Shown here in pieces: positions 1-6,955 of a stretch of DNA of 15,700 bases. The notes beneath the pieces are model-generated. The model saw only the letters and a program-made list of their open reading frames with translations. It was not told the DNA's origin and made no database searches. The position numbers and the translations under genes were made by a program. How positions within the stretch are numbered: the stretch's first letter is position 1; every line of letters starts with the position of its first letter. The stretch comes from Acidithiobacillus sulfuriphilus (GTDB lineage Bacteria > Pseudomonadota > Gammaproteobacteria > Acidithiobacillales > Acidithiobacillaceae), in assembly GCF_003721225.1 (NCBI RefSeq), contig NZ_RIZI01000124.1:1-15700 (forward strand), given 5' to 3'.

Positions 1-68
1 ATGTTTCATCTCGATAATCCACTTTCCGCCCCCACCCTACGCCTGACTCCATTTCAGAGAGGCGACAA

Positions 69-553
69 CTACCCTGACACCGGGGGTAGGTAACGATCAA
101 ACGCATAAGCCCGCCCCCGTTGCTGCCCGGTAATTTCCTGCAGCATCCCCAGGTTCTCGAAATCACGGATCAGGGCATTGGCCGTCGGCGTGCTGACTGA
201 CAGCGCCTTTTCGATGTCGGCCGCCGACACCACCGGTTTGCGGTACAGCAGATTCAGCATCTGCCGGGCGTTGGCGGCCCGCTTGCCCAGTTCCAGCACG
301 GCCCGATCTGGGTGCCCTCGATGCGGCTGGAAGTCTGCGCCTCCTTGACCACGTGCATTTCAATGAACAAGTCGATGTCCGGCACGATCAGGGAAAAGGC
401 GTTCAACTCGCCCAGCGCCCGGTTGGCCGCCTCCAGCAAGGCGTTGATGGTGGCGTCTTCCCACACCCACTCATGGTTCACCGGAACCGGCTCGAAACTC
501 TTGTACTGGTAGCGCTGCCGCCACACGCCCGCCTGGAAGGATTCAAATTTCAT
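69..553 (-). pseudogene. Fic-family protein, catalytic core deleted and frame broken
   Basis: The remnant starts at ATG 553 (MKFESFQAG...) and reads the N-terminal domain typical of ~370-residue Fic AMP-transferases. It reaches the segment SSRIEGTQ, which fits the (S/T)xxxE(G/N) inhibitory-helix motif. Around position 300-315 the reading jumps to another frame, which encodes a typical Fic C-terminal winged helix (LELGKRAANARQ... to RYLPPVSG, stop at 69). Roughly 190 residues, including the expected HPFxxGNGR catalytic motif, are absent. The first-frame reading runs out into a short nonsense tail that ends at 254. The ATG overlaps the stop of the hsdM remnant as ATGA, the coupling expected of an old hsdM-fic operon. 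The product should have no AMPylation activity. The family assignment is confident; the exact size of the deletion is inferred from family length. Confidence 0.85.
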
Positions 554-900
554 GAGTGGATTCTCCCATGCGACTTGTTGAAGATCAGGCCGAGCAAAGC
601 TTTCTGCTTGTCCAGTTGCTCCAGGGTGTGGCGGTAGGGGTCGAACAGCTCGTCGCCCCAAGAAAATCCCCTCTCCCGCTTGCGGGGGAGGGCTAGGGAG
701 GGGGTAAGTCTTTGCAAGTCATAGCCGGCGGGCACCGGGCTCTTCTGGCTATAGGGCGCCCGGCTGCGCTCATCGGCCATCTTGAGGAACAGCAGATAGG
801 TGAGCTGCTCGACGTAGTCGCCATAGCTCATGCCGTCGTCGCGCAGGACGTTGCAGTAGTTCCAGAGCTTCTGGACGATTTGGGTAGGATCGCTTGCCAT
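550..900 (-). pseudogene. hsdM: Type I restriction methyltransferase subunit HsdM, N-terminal fragment
   Basis: The N-terminal helical domain of HsdM is clear: MASDPTQIVQKLWNYCNVLR is followed by the YVEQLTYLLFLKMADER block. The frame stops after ~116 residues (...LGLIFNKS, then unrelated residues), against roughly 490-500 for the family. The SAM-binding motif I and the catalytic NPPF motif are therefore missing, and no DNA methylation is possible from this gene. Residues ~65-76 (SLALPRKRERG) come from a palindromic dispersed repeat inserted in frame. I chose ATG 900 because family members start with MASDPTQ. A GTG at 924 in the same frame overlaps the stop of the upstream helicase gene as GTGA and may be used. 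The stop at 550-552 overlaps the fic ATG. Confidence 0.88.
667..707. repeat. Palindromic dispersed repeat (REP-like) inside hsdM
   Basis: Positions 669-679 (CCCTCTCCCGC) pair with 682-692 (GCGGGGGAGGG) over 11 base pairs with one T-G pair, around a two-base TT loop. They are followed by the AGGGAGGGGG tail usual in this kind of element. The peptide it encodes (SLALPRKRERG) is one commonly seen where such repeats run into proteobacterial genes. It sits in frame in a loop of the HsdM N-terminal domain. Only one copy is visible here, so calling it a dispersed repeat rests on recognition of the motif. Confidence 0.7.
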
Positions 901-920
901 CAATGTTCTCTGCTGCAACT

Positions 921-3446
921 TCACAAAGAAGTGCCAAGTAAATTTTCGATTGAGCCACAGTCCAATTTCGCTTGTTGAATTTCAGCTTTCAACTGATCAC
1001 GAGCCACACCGAAATCCTTACCAACAAATTGCGTGCGTAGCTTCTTGAGCTCAGCAGCAGCGCTTTGCCCGTATTTCAAAATTTCTGCGGTTGAAATGAA
1101 ATTAAGCCCCTTGATGTGCGGTTTAGCCGACTCATCAACTTCATTACCTGCGGCGACTATTAGCGCCTGCATTGGAACTTCACTCAGTTCCGGGCGTTCG
1201 GCTTGTACCCAAGCAGGATGCCCTTTCGCCTGTAACACATACCTTTTCGAAAGCTGCGTTCCCGCCTTTGCCTCGAATGTGTAGTACCGATCATGAAAAA
1301 CCCATACAACATCTGGTGCGCCATCCGCTGTGGAGCGAATCACCTCAGCACCTAGACACTGCCCAAGTCGCTCCATACCAATGTGAAACTTGGTGTAATC
1401 GTTTGTCTGTGACAAGCCCGTCATCATCTCTTCCAATTTCTTCTTGAACACAGGCCCTTGCCATCCCCAACTTGCGAGTTGGTTCCAAATGGATTCTGCT
1501 TGCACATCCAGAGAGGTGGCATTGTCGGATTTTGCTGCACCCTTGCTACGCAGCCGAAGCAGGCTGTCCAGGAACCCCGAGTTGATCCCGATCGCCTTTG
1601 CTCTCTTCAGGCAATCAATCTCCCCCTCAGTTTCTCCTGCTGCACGCGCCGCAATAGATGCAAGAAACAGCCACCACGCGCGATAGCCTGCAAGCTCGGG
1701 CTTATTGATATCGTCAGCTGTTCGGCGAGCTATTTGATACGCACCAGTGTAGTCATCACTCCACATTGATCGAAGGTAAAGAACTTCAGCCTTACCGCTA
1801 TCTTCGTCCCCAAGCTCATCGCTAATTTGGTTAGGAATATCCAGCTCCGCGATACTTTCATTGGCATTCTTTCGATACTCTTCATCGGTAAGCAATCCGA
1901 CGATCATTCCCGTGAGCGCGTCAGATTCCTCTCGGGCAACCTCTCCCTGTTCCATGCCCCATGAAAGCTCTCGCTGTATCTCGCCGGGAAGAGTCTTTGA
2001 AAAAGCTGGCGGCGTAATGCTGTCAACTAACGACTGCCCGAGAAGAATGATCACAGCGAAGTCGGTTGCGTCTCGCGTGCAACGCCCCATCCCTTGAATC
2101 AACCTCGTTCGCTCACGGCGACGTAGCAAAGGCCCTAGTTTCCAGTGTTCTCGGAGATGGCGTTCCAAGGCCCCAATCGCCCCTGGGCTCTCGGCCAGAA
2201 CAAGTAGCCGGCAGTCGTCACCAGGAAGATCAACACCGTCGTAACGACCGGCCAGGCACAGTACTGCACTTTCTTTTGTAGTAAATGGCTCGAGACTATT
2301 CTCGATGTCCCAAGCACCTAGTTTGGCAGGGCTGGGGTTCATACCAGCCGAAAGCGAATCAAAAGTGCGGTTCGCAATTGGGAATGACGGCGCAAGAATG
2401 AGCGCGCGATGCGTACTCATTCCATTCCAAATTGAGGAAACTACTTGTGGGCACTCCTCCTCTTCGAAATAGAGACTCGGCATAAAGATGTATCGCCGAC
2501 CCCACTGTGCATGTTTTACGCGTATTGTCTCGATGCCCGTAACTCCATAGCCCCGGAGCAAATCACCCTCCCCTCCCAAGGTCGCAGACATGTAGATGCG
2601 CTGTTTCGTTTCACTAAATGGAGCATGAGTATGTGTAGGCGGCGCGATCGGTCGTATGACAATCTCGCGCACTGATACGAAAAATAGGCATGCGATGAGG
2701 TTGTTTCGGATGACGGTCCACGGAAAGTGGATACTTGGTTCTTTCGCTTCATCAAGCACCGCTGTGATGTTTGTAAGAACGTCTGCACGGGCGTGAATAT
2801 CCGCCAACTCTACCGCTACATACTCTGCTTCATCAGTAACCACGCGATATTGCGACTCGGACAGTGAAGGGCGCAGTGCGGCCAATACTTCTTGGTAGAC
2901 GTCTTGGTGGTCCTCGGCATCGATCCTCACTGTCCACATCGAGGCCACAGAGTGTTCGCCGCCGTGAGCATCGTCGAATACCAAAACATTTGAAGCCTGA
3001 ACTACTGGGTTTACGTTGAACAGATTGGAAAATGTGGTTACGCCAATCGCGCGCCCCATCGTATATCGACCCACTTCACCTGCGTCACGCGTTTCTTTTG
3101 TTCCTATTAGATTTGCACAATCGATTCCGAGACTTTCTGCTTCACGCAGCACTTGCTTCGCCAACTGATTTGTAAGAGTGAGGTAAGCGACTCGCTCACC
3201 TGTTTGTCGTCTACGCCATTCAGCGATGAGGAGCCCTACCGTTGTCTTTCCGGTGCCTGTCGGCAATTCGCATGCGATGTCGGTATTATCCTGCAATTTG
3301 ATGTAATCGCGCAGTGCATCTGTTTGTGGACCGCGCAGGTAGCCGTGCGATTTAACGCGATTAGGGAGTTTGGCGAACAACTCTTCTGGGGTTTCATACG
3401 ATTGTGCGGCTTTTGGTTTGCGAAATTCTGGTCTCTTCTTTTCCAT
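921..3446 (-). CDS. Rad3/XPD-like superfamily 2 helicase fused to a PD-(D/E)XK nuclease
   Basis: The protein has 841 residues. Helicase motifs appear in order: a Walker A PTGTGKTT (62-69), a Walker B FDDAH (157-161) in DEAH position, motif III MSATL (286-290), motif V GVDLPGD (414-420), and motif VI QGMGRCTRD (451-459). The GVDLPG form of motif V is typical of the Rad3/XPD/DinG branch. No four-cysteine iron-sulphur cluster is obvious. After a helical middle (~500-690) comes a nuclease-like core: P711-D712, then the strand YYTFEAKAG with E725 and K727, then a QAKGHPAW segment. It follows hsdS by three bases, and its stop overlaps a possible GTG start of the hsdM remnant, so it lies in the same operon. 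Its codons are visibly AT-richer than hsdR or rhuM, which suggests separate acquisition. It is probably a defence-related DNA translocase/nuclease. I do not recognise a named family. Confidence 0.85.
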   Translation of the reverse strand: MEKKRPEFRKPKAAQSYETPEELFAKLPNRVKSHGYLRGPQTDALRDYIKLQDNTDIACELPTGTGKTTVGLLIAEWRRRQTGERVAYLTLTNQLAKQVLREAESLGIDCANLIGTKETRDAGEVGRYTMGRAIGVTTFSNLFNVNPVVQASNVLVFDDAHGGEHSVASMWTVRIDAEDHQDVYQEVLAALRPSLSESQYRVVTDEAEYVAVELADIHARADVLTNITAVLDEAKEPSIHFPWTVIRNNLIACLFFVSVREIVIRPIAPPTHTHAPFSETKQRIYMSATLGGEGDLLRGYGVTGIETIRVKHAQWGRRYIFMPSLYFEEEECPQVVSSIWNGMSTHRALILAPSFPIANRTFDSLSAGMNPSPAKLGAWDIENSLEPFTTKESAVLCLAGRYDGVDLPGDDCRLLVLAESPGAIGALERHLREHWKLGPLLRRRERTRLIQGMGRCTRDATDFAVIILLGQSLVDSITPPAFSKTLPGEIQRELSWGMEQGEVAREESDALTGMIVGLLTDEEYRKNANESIAELDIPNQISDELGDEDSGKAEVLYLRSMWSDDYTGAYQIARRTADDINKPELAGYRAWWLFLASIAARAAGETEGEIDCLKRAKAIGINSGFLDSLLRLRSKGAAKSDNATSLDVQAESIWNQLASWGWQGPVFKKKLEEMMTGLSQTNDYTKFHIGMERLGQCLGAEVIRSTADGAPDVVWVFHDRYYTFEAKAGTQLSKRYVLQAKGHPAWVQAERPELSEVPMQALIVAAGNEVDESAKPHIKGLNFISTAEILKYGQSAAAELKKLRTQFVGKDFGVARDQLKAEIQQAKLDCGSIENLLGTSL

Positions 3447-3449
3447 GAT

Positions 3450-4964
3450 TTACCTTTTTCCAACACGTGCCGTGATCGCTTCGCGCGGAATCGCTTGATT
3501 TACGAGGTACCCGGAAAACGCCTTGGCAAGAATGACTTGCCGAAGTCGCTCAGAGCGCTGGAGGTTGACGTCTGCCTGAGACTCGGTGCCACCTAGAATC
3601 GAGAGGCGGCGGTCGACCTCAGCGACGATGCGGTGTTGTTCGGCAAGTGGGGGAACCGGGATTCTGAATGCCTTTACGTCACCAACGTTGATATGCGGCA
3701 CTGTGCTACCGAGTGCCTGAGCTAGATATTGGGACCTAACGATTTCCGAGTGCAGGGTGTACCGGAGCAGACTGCCCAAGAAATGTATGGATGGCCTGAG
3801 AAGCATTACACGCTGCCCTAAACAAGGTCTCATTCGCTCAGGCACCAAGATCGCTGTCCCGATAGTCCCTTCCCGTGCGAAAACGATATCGCCAGGTTTG
3901 GGTGCGAGTCTTGCAATGCGCTCTTGGTAGGTGACTTCATCAACATACCTTGCCCGTTGGATTACTAAACCTTCTTTTGTCATCCACGTGGTGTCGATGC
4001 ACGGATAACCGTCGGGCATGAAACGCGCAGTGCTGTGCGGGCAATCGACGATCCACTCACAGACCAAATCGACAGTGGCCCACACCCACCCCTCCGGCAA
4101 TTCGGGCAGGCTGGTGGTATCGGGTGGGTTGGGTTCTTTGTATTTGCCCTTGCCTTGCCACTGGCTGCGGCGGGTTTCGAGGATGCGTTGCAGGAGTTGG
4201 GCGCCGGTTTCGTAGCTGCGGCCTTCGCGGTGGGCGCGTTCGGCTTCGGTTTCGACGAGGCGGCCTTCGACGGCGGCTTTGAGGACGGCGGCTTTGTAGC
4301 GTTTGAGGTTGGCCTTGACGCGCTTGAGGTTGGCGACGGTTTCGTCGAGGCGGGAGAATTGTTTTTCGATTTCCGCGACGATGCGTTTTTGTTGGCCGAG
4401 GGGCGCAACGGGGATAGTGCTTTGCTTCAAGTAGGTCGTGGACACACGTTTCTGTCCCACCGCCCCGGTCATATATCTCTCTGCTTCTCCACGAAATATC
4501 TGGCTCGACACATAGTAGTAAAGGTACTTGGCATCTATTCCCAGTTTGGGCCGGAGCACATGAAATTCAGTGGACCCAAAGCCGTAGCCGTTCACCAGCT
4601 TGGGGACGACGGCCATCTTTCCGTTTTCCATGCAGGGCGTTATCTTCGCGAAAAGGACATCCCCCTCCAGGAATACGGTGAAGCCCTTTTTCACTTCTCC
4701 GGCCAAACGAGTCTCTTTGACTTGGATAGAGCCATCTCCAGCACCAACGGCTGGCATGGGAACGAAGGAAACAGGTAGATCATCCGGAACCACGGATTTA
4801 TCAACTCGGGGATTAACGTCAGCCACTTCCTCAATGGGGTAAACTGGCCAACCTTCCAGCCATTGCATAAGGGACTCTACGCTCTCATGTCGCGTGACAC
4901 GACCAGCCTCCACATCCTCAAGAGAGGCTTCAAGCCGCGCAGGGGCATTGCCATCTTGATACAT
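3450..4964 (-). CDS. hsdS: Type I restriction specificity subunit HsdS with antitoxin-like N-terminal extension
   Basis: The protein has 504 residues and two target-recognition domains. The first spans about 38-190. The first conserved helical spacer follows (~190-290: QQKRIVAEIEKQFSRLDETV, then KRYKAAVLKAAVEGRLVE). The second domain begins at PELPEGWVWATV (~288) and runs to ~445, ending in the second spacer (PLAEQHRIVAEVDRRLS... ILAKAFSGYLV). HsdS gives the M2S/R complex its sequence specificity. The two recognition domains are AT-richer than the spacers, as is usual for exchangeable domains. Start ATG 4964 follows a purine-rich GGGGAGAGCGGCGGA. The first ~37 residues (ASLEDVEAGRVTRHE) are not normal HsdS sequence and resemble the C-terminal tail of small antitoxins; HsdS homology begins near EGWPVYPIEEVADVNPR. 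It is apparently intact, but its HsdM partner here is truncated. Confidence 0.9.
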   Translation of the reverse strand: MYQDGNAPARLEASLEDVEAGRVTRHESVESLMQWLEGWPVYPIEEVADVNPRVDKSVVPDDLPVSFVPMPAVGAGDGSIQVKETRLAGEVKKGFTVFLEGDVLFAKITPCMENGKMAVVPKLVNGYGFGSTEFHVLRPKLGIDAKYLYYYVSSQIFRGEAERYMTGAVGQKRVSTTYLKQSTIPVAPLGQQKRIVAEIEKQFSRLDETVANLKRVKANLKRYKAAVLKAAVEGRLVETEAERAHREGRSYETGAQLLQRILETRRSQWQGKGKYKEPNPPDTTSLPELPEGWVWATVDLVCEWIVDCPHSTARFMPDGYPCIDTTWMTKEGLVIQRARYVDEVTYQERIARLAPKPGDIVFAREGTIGTAILVPERMRPCLGQRVMLLRPSIHFLGSLLRYTLHSEIVRSQYLAQALGSTVPHINVGDVKAFRIPVPPLAEQHRIVAEVDRRLSILGGTESQADVNLQRSERLRQVILAKAFSGYLVNQAIPREAITARVGKR

Positions 4965-4987
4965 TCCGCCGCTCTCCCCTTTCGTTA

Positions 4988-5050
4988 TTATTTCCGACCC
5001 ACTAAAGGCAGGCGTTGAACTTCCTGAATAATCTTTTCCGCCGCGGTCAT
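4988..5050 (-). pseudogene. 20-codon remnant, probably the start of an antitoxin (DUF2281-like)
   Basis: ATG 5050 follows a GAGGGGAGGGG ribosome site and encodes MTAAEKIIQEVQRLPLVGRK before a stop. The first 15 residues resemble the opening of small DUF2281-type antitoxin proteins, which normally run to about 70 residues. The hsdS start, with its antitoxin-like extension, lies only 23 bases further on, so both pieces may descend from one antitoxin gene that suffered an internal deletion. The similarity is from memory and short. Confidence 0.4.
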
Positions 5051-5063
5051 AGCCCCTCCCCTC

Positions 5064-5225
5064 TCACGCAACCAAGGCACTGTTGAGGGCTTCCAATATC
5101 GCACCCAACTGATCGCTAAACAACTGATGCACCCGCCCCAACCCACCCTCCTGCGCGAAGGGGCCGTATTCGAATTCATCCGGTTCGATGCCGAGGTTGG
5201 CGGCGATGGCAATGCGCGCCGTCAT
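5064..5225 (-). pseudogene. Orphan copy of the hsdR 3' end (tail C)
   Basis: This 53-codon frame reads MTARIAIAANLGIEPDEFEY and then PFAQEGGLGRVHQLF... LNSALVA. It closely matches the last ~50 residues of the full HsdR at 6956-7114 (IAANLGIDPDDFEYAPF... LNEALVA). Its ATG shares one base with the stop of rhuM-fic (TAATG), and it ends at TGA 5064. The copy is diverged rather than identical, so it came from a different hsdR allele or is old. It could be an untranslated relic or a small protein made by translational coupling. Confidence 0.85.
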
Positions 5226-6226
5226 TAGCCACCCTCCTGGAGCAGATTCAGGATCAAGCGGACCAGCAGTTCTTTCTGCGCGGGGTCGCTTTCGGCGACC
5301 AGTAAGGCCGTCGCCACCAGGGCGTTGTCGGCGAAACGCGGGGTGCCGTCGAACCGGGTCAACAGGCCATTGCGATCGAGGTAAAGCAGAAACAGGAAGC
5401 TGCCGATACGCTTGTTGCCGTCGGAAAAAGGATGGTCCTTGATGCTGAAATACAGCAGGTGCGCGGCGCGTGTTTCGGCGCTGGGGTAGAGCGCCGCGCC
5501 GCCGAAGCTTTGTTCAATCGAACCCAGGATGCCATCCAGCGCGTTGCCCCGCTCCTGGCCGAACAGTGCCGTGGCCTCGCCACGGGCCAGTAGCGCCTGT
5601 TTGAGTCCCGCAATGGCATGGCGGCATTCTTCCAGGCGCAGAGCGGCCAGCGGCGGCGTGGGGTGGGCCGGCGATTCCGGCAGGCGGTCTTCGTCATACT
5701 GCAAGAGCAAACGCCAGGAGCAGGCGTAGCTGGTGACCACGTCCAGCACCGCCCGGCCTTGCTCATTGACCATTGCCTGCGCGGATAGCGTCCGCGCCAG
5801 CAAACGCACGGCCTGTTCCATTTCGGTGAGGCCCTTTTCGCGCAGGCGGCGCTCGTTGAGGGTGTAGCCCTGGATCAGATGGTCCCGAAGGGTGCGGGTG
5901 GCCCAGATGCGGAACTGGGTGCCGCGCCGGGATTTGACCCGGTACCCGACGGAGATGATGACGTCCAGGCTAAAGAATCTGACGGGCTTATCTGAACTTG
6001 CAATGTGCAAATTTTGCACATTGCTTTCTTCATCCAACTCCCCCTCCCTGAACACATTGGCGATGTGCTTGGTAATGACAGACCGCTCCCGGCCAAACAG
6101 CTCGGCCATCTGTGCCTGGGTCAGCCAAGCGGTCTCCCGTTCCAGGCGTACATCCAGACGAATCTGGCCATCGGGCGCCTCGAATAGCGCGACCTCACCG
6201 CCGGGCTGGGGGTTGTTCTGGCTCAT
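5225..6226 (-). CDS. RhuM-family protein with C-terminal Fic/Doc domain
   Basis: The protein has 333 residues. The N-terminal half is the RhuM-type module often found beside type I restriction genes: TAWLTQAQMAELFGRERSVI (32-51) looks like a DNA-binding helix-turn-helix, followed by SLDVIISVGYRVKSRRGTQF (86-105). The C-terminal half is a Fic/Doc fold with HPFSDGNKR at 265-273. The GNKR ending is the Doc variant, whose members phosphorylate EF-Tu, rather than the GNGR of AMP-transferases. I chose ATG 6226 because it overlaps the stop of the preceding hsdR tail as ATGA; an in-frame ATG at 6247 would lie inside that tail. The length is normal and no residues of the motif are lost. The role in the locus, toxin or RM accessory, is not known to me. 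Confidence 0.88.
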   Translation of the reverse strand: MSQNNPQPGGEVALFEAPDGQIRLDVRLERETAWLTQAQMAELFGRERSVITKHIANVFREGELDEESNVQNLHIASSDKPVRFFSLDVIISVGYRVKSRRGTQFRIWATRTLRDHLIQGYTLNERRLREKGLTEMEQAVRLLARTLSAQAMVNEQGRAVLDVVTSYACSWRLLLQYDEDRLPESPAHPTPPLAALRLEECRHAIAGLKQALLARGEATALFGQERGNALDGILGSIEQSFGGAALYPSAETRAAHLLYFSIKDHPFSDGNKRIGSFLFLLYLDRNGLLTRFDGTPRFADNALVATALLVAESDPAQKELLVRLILNLLQEGG

Positions 6227-6381
6227 GTCGCCAAGGTCCCGTTCCATTCTTCGATGATCGCACTGAACTCACCACCGAAGCGCTGATGCACCCATCCCAG
6301 CCCACCCTCCCGTGTAAAGGGCGCGTACTCGAAGTCGTCCGGTTCGATGCCGAGCTTGGCGGCGATGTGGTCGCGGATCAT
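6223..6381 (-). pseudogene. Orphan copy of the hsdR 3' end (tail B)
   Basis: This frame of 52 codons plus stop reads MIRDHIAAKLGIEPDDFEYA, then PFTREGGLGWVHQRF, and ends ...GTLAT. The first ~26 bases equal those of the genuine hsdR end at 7114-6956, and most residues agree until the last ~15. Its ATG overlaps the stop of the relE toxin (ATGA), and its TGA overlaps the rhuM ATG (ATGA). It is therefore a precise hsdR tail placed between two cargo genes. Changes such as GLGRV to GLGWV suggest weak or no selection. Translation as a short peptide is possible because of the coupling. Confidence 0.85.
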
Positions 6382-6665
6382 TTCACCCGCCTCCCCGCCT
6401 TCCGATACACCGCGCTATCCTCCCGCTTGCCCACCGCCACCACGACGATCACCACCCGCTCGTCAAAAACCTGATACACCAGCCGGTAACCGGCGGCGCG
6501 TAGCTTGATCTTGTAGCAGTCGGGCAAGCCGGACAAACGCGCGGATTCGACGTGGGGGTTGTCCAGCCGCTCCTGCAGTTTGGCCTTGAATTGTTCGCGC
6601 AACGGGCGGTCGAGCTTTTGCCACTCCTTCCAGGCGCTTTCCCGGAATTCAAGGCTATAGCTCAT
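6378..6665 (-). CDS. relE: RelE/StbE-family mRNA interferase toxin
   Basis: The protein has 95 residues and is very like Escherichia coli RelE in length and layout: MSYSLEFRESAWKEWQKLD, then LPDCYKIKLRAAGYRLVYQV and VGKREDSAVYRKA. The catalytic residues described for RelE fall at the same numbers here: K52, K54, R61, R81 and Y87. An active ribosome-dependent RNase is therefore expected. The ATG at 6665 lies inside the end of the antitoxin gene (11-base overlap), which is typical toxin-antitoxin coupling; longer starts upstream would run back through the antitoxin. Its stop overlaps the ATG of hsdR tail B. Confidence 0.92.
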   Translation of the reverse strand: MSYSLEFRESAWKEWQKLDRPLREQFKAKLQERLDNPHVESARLSGLPDCYKIKLRAAGYRLVYQVFDERVVIVVVAVGKREDSAVYRKAGRRVK

Positions 6666-6900
6666 CAAGCACGACTTTGACGGTGGGCTCGTGGGCGCGT
6701 TGCGCGACAACTTTAGCCAGATCCATGTCGTCCAGCTTTTCCATCAGGGCCTCGAAGGCGGCGGCGGGCACCAAATAGGCGGCGGGCTTGTTGTGGTTGA
6801 GCACGGCGACGGGAAAGCCATCCGCTTGCGCGATGACGGCGCTAGGATTTTTCTTGAGTTCACTGATGCTGACCGAGGCGTTGGTGTAGAGCAGTTCCAT
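6655..6900 (-). CDS. stbD: Phd/YefM (StbD)-type antitoxin
   Basis: The protein has 81 residues from ATG 6900. The N-terminal Phd/YefM DNA-binding fold is recognisable from SISELKKNPSAVIAQADGFP (11-30) and VAVLNHNKPAAYLVPAAAFE (31-50). The acidic C-terminal part (EKLDDMDLAKVV... VVLDEL) would wrap the toxin. I chose the start by its GAGGAG six bases upstream. In-frame ATGs at 6921 (GGAG six bases upstream) and 6933 are alternatives that would add 7 or 11 residues. It should neutralise the RelE encoded immediately after it and autorepress the pair. It begins 55 bases after the hsdR stop. I saw no convincing promoter or operator palindrome in that gap. Confidence 0.9.
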   Translation of the reverse strand: MELLYTNASVSISELKKNPSAVIAQADGFPVAVLNHNKPAAYLVPAAAFEALMEKLDDMDLAKVVAQRAHEPTVKVVLDEL

Positions 6901-6955
6901 CGCGAGCTCCTCATGAGCCATAATTGTCTCCATATTCTAGTCAAAATTGTGAATG

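Noticed and set aside
1..68. Possible end of an insertion sequence at the left edge (bases after the fic remnant)
   Set aside because: Only 68 bases are present, with no inverted repeat or transposase reading to support it.
4035..4778. Open frame of 247 codons on the plus strand opposite hsdS
   Set aside because: Its composition mirrors the helical spacer of HsdS on the other strand; no domain is recognisable.
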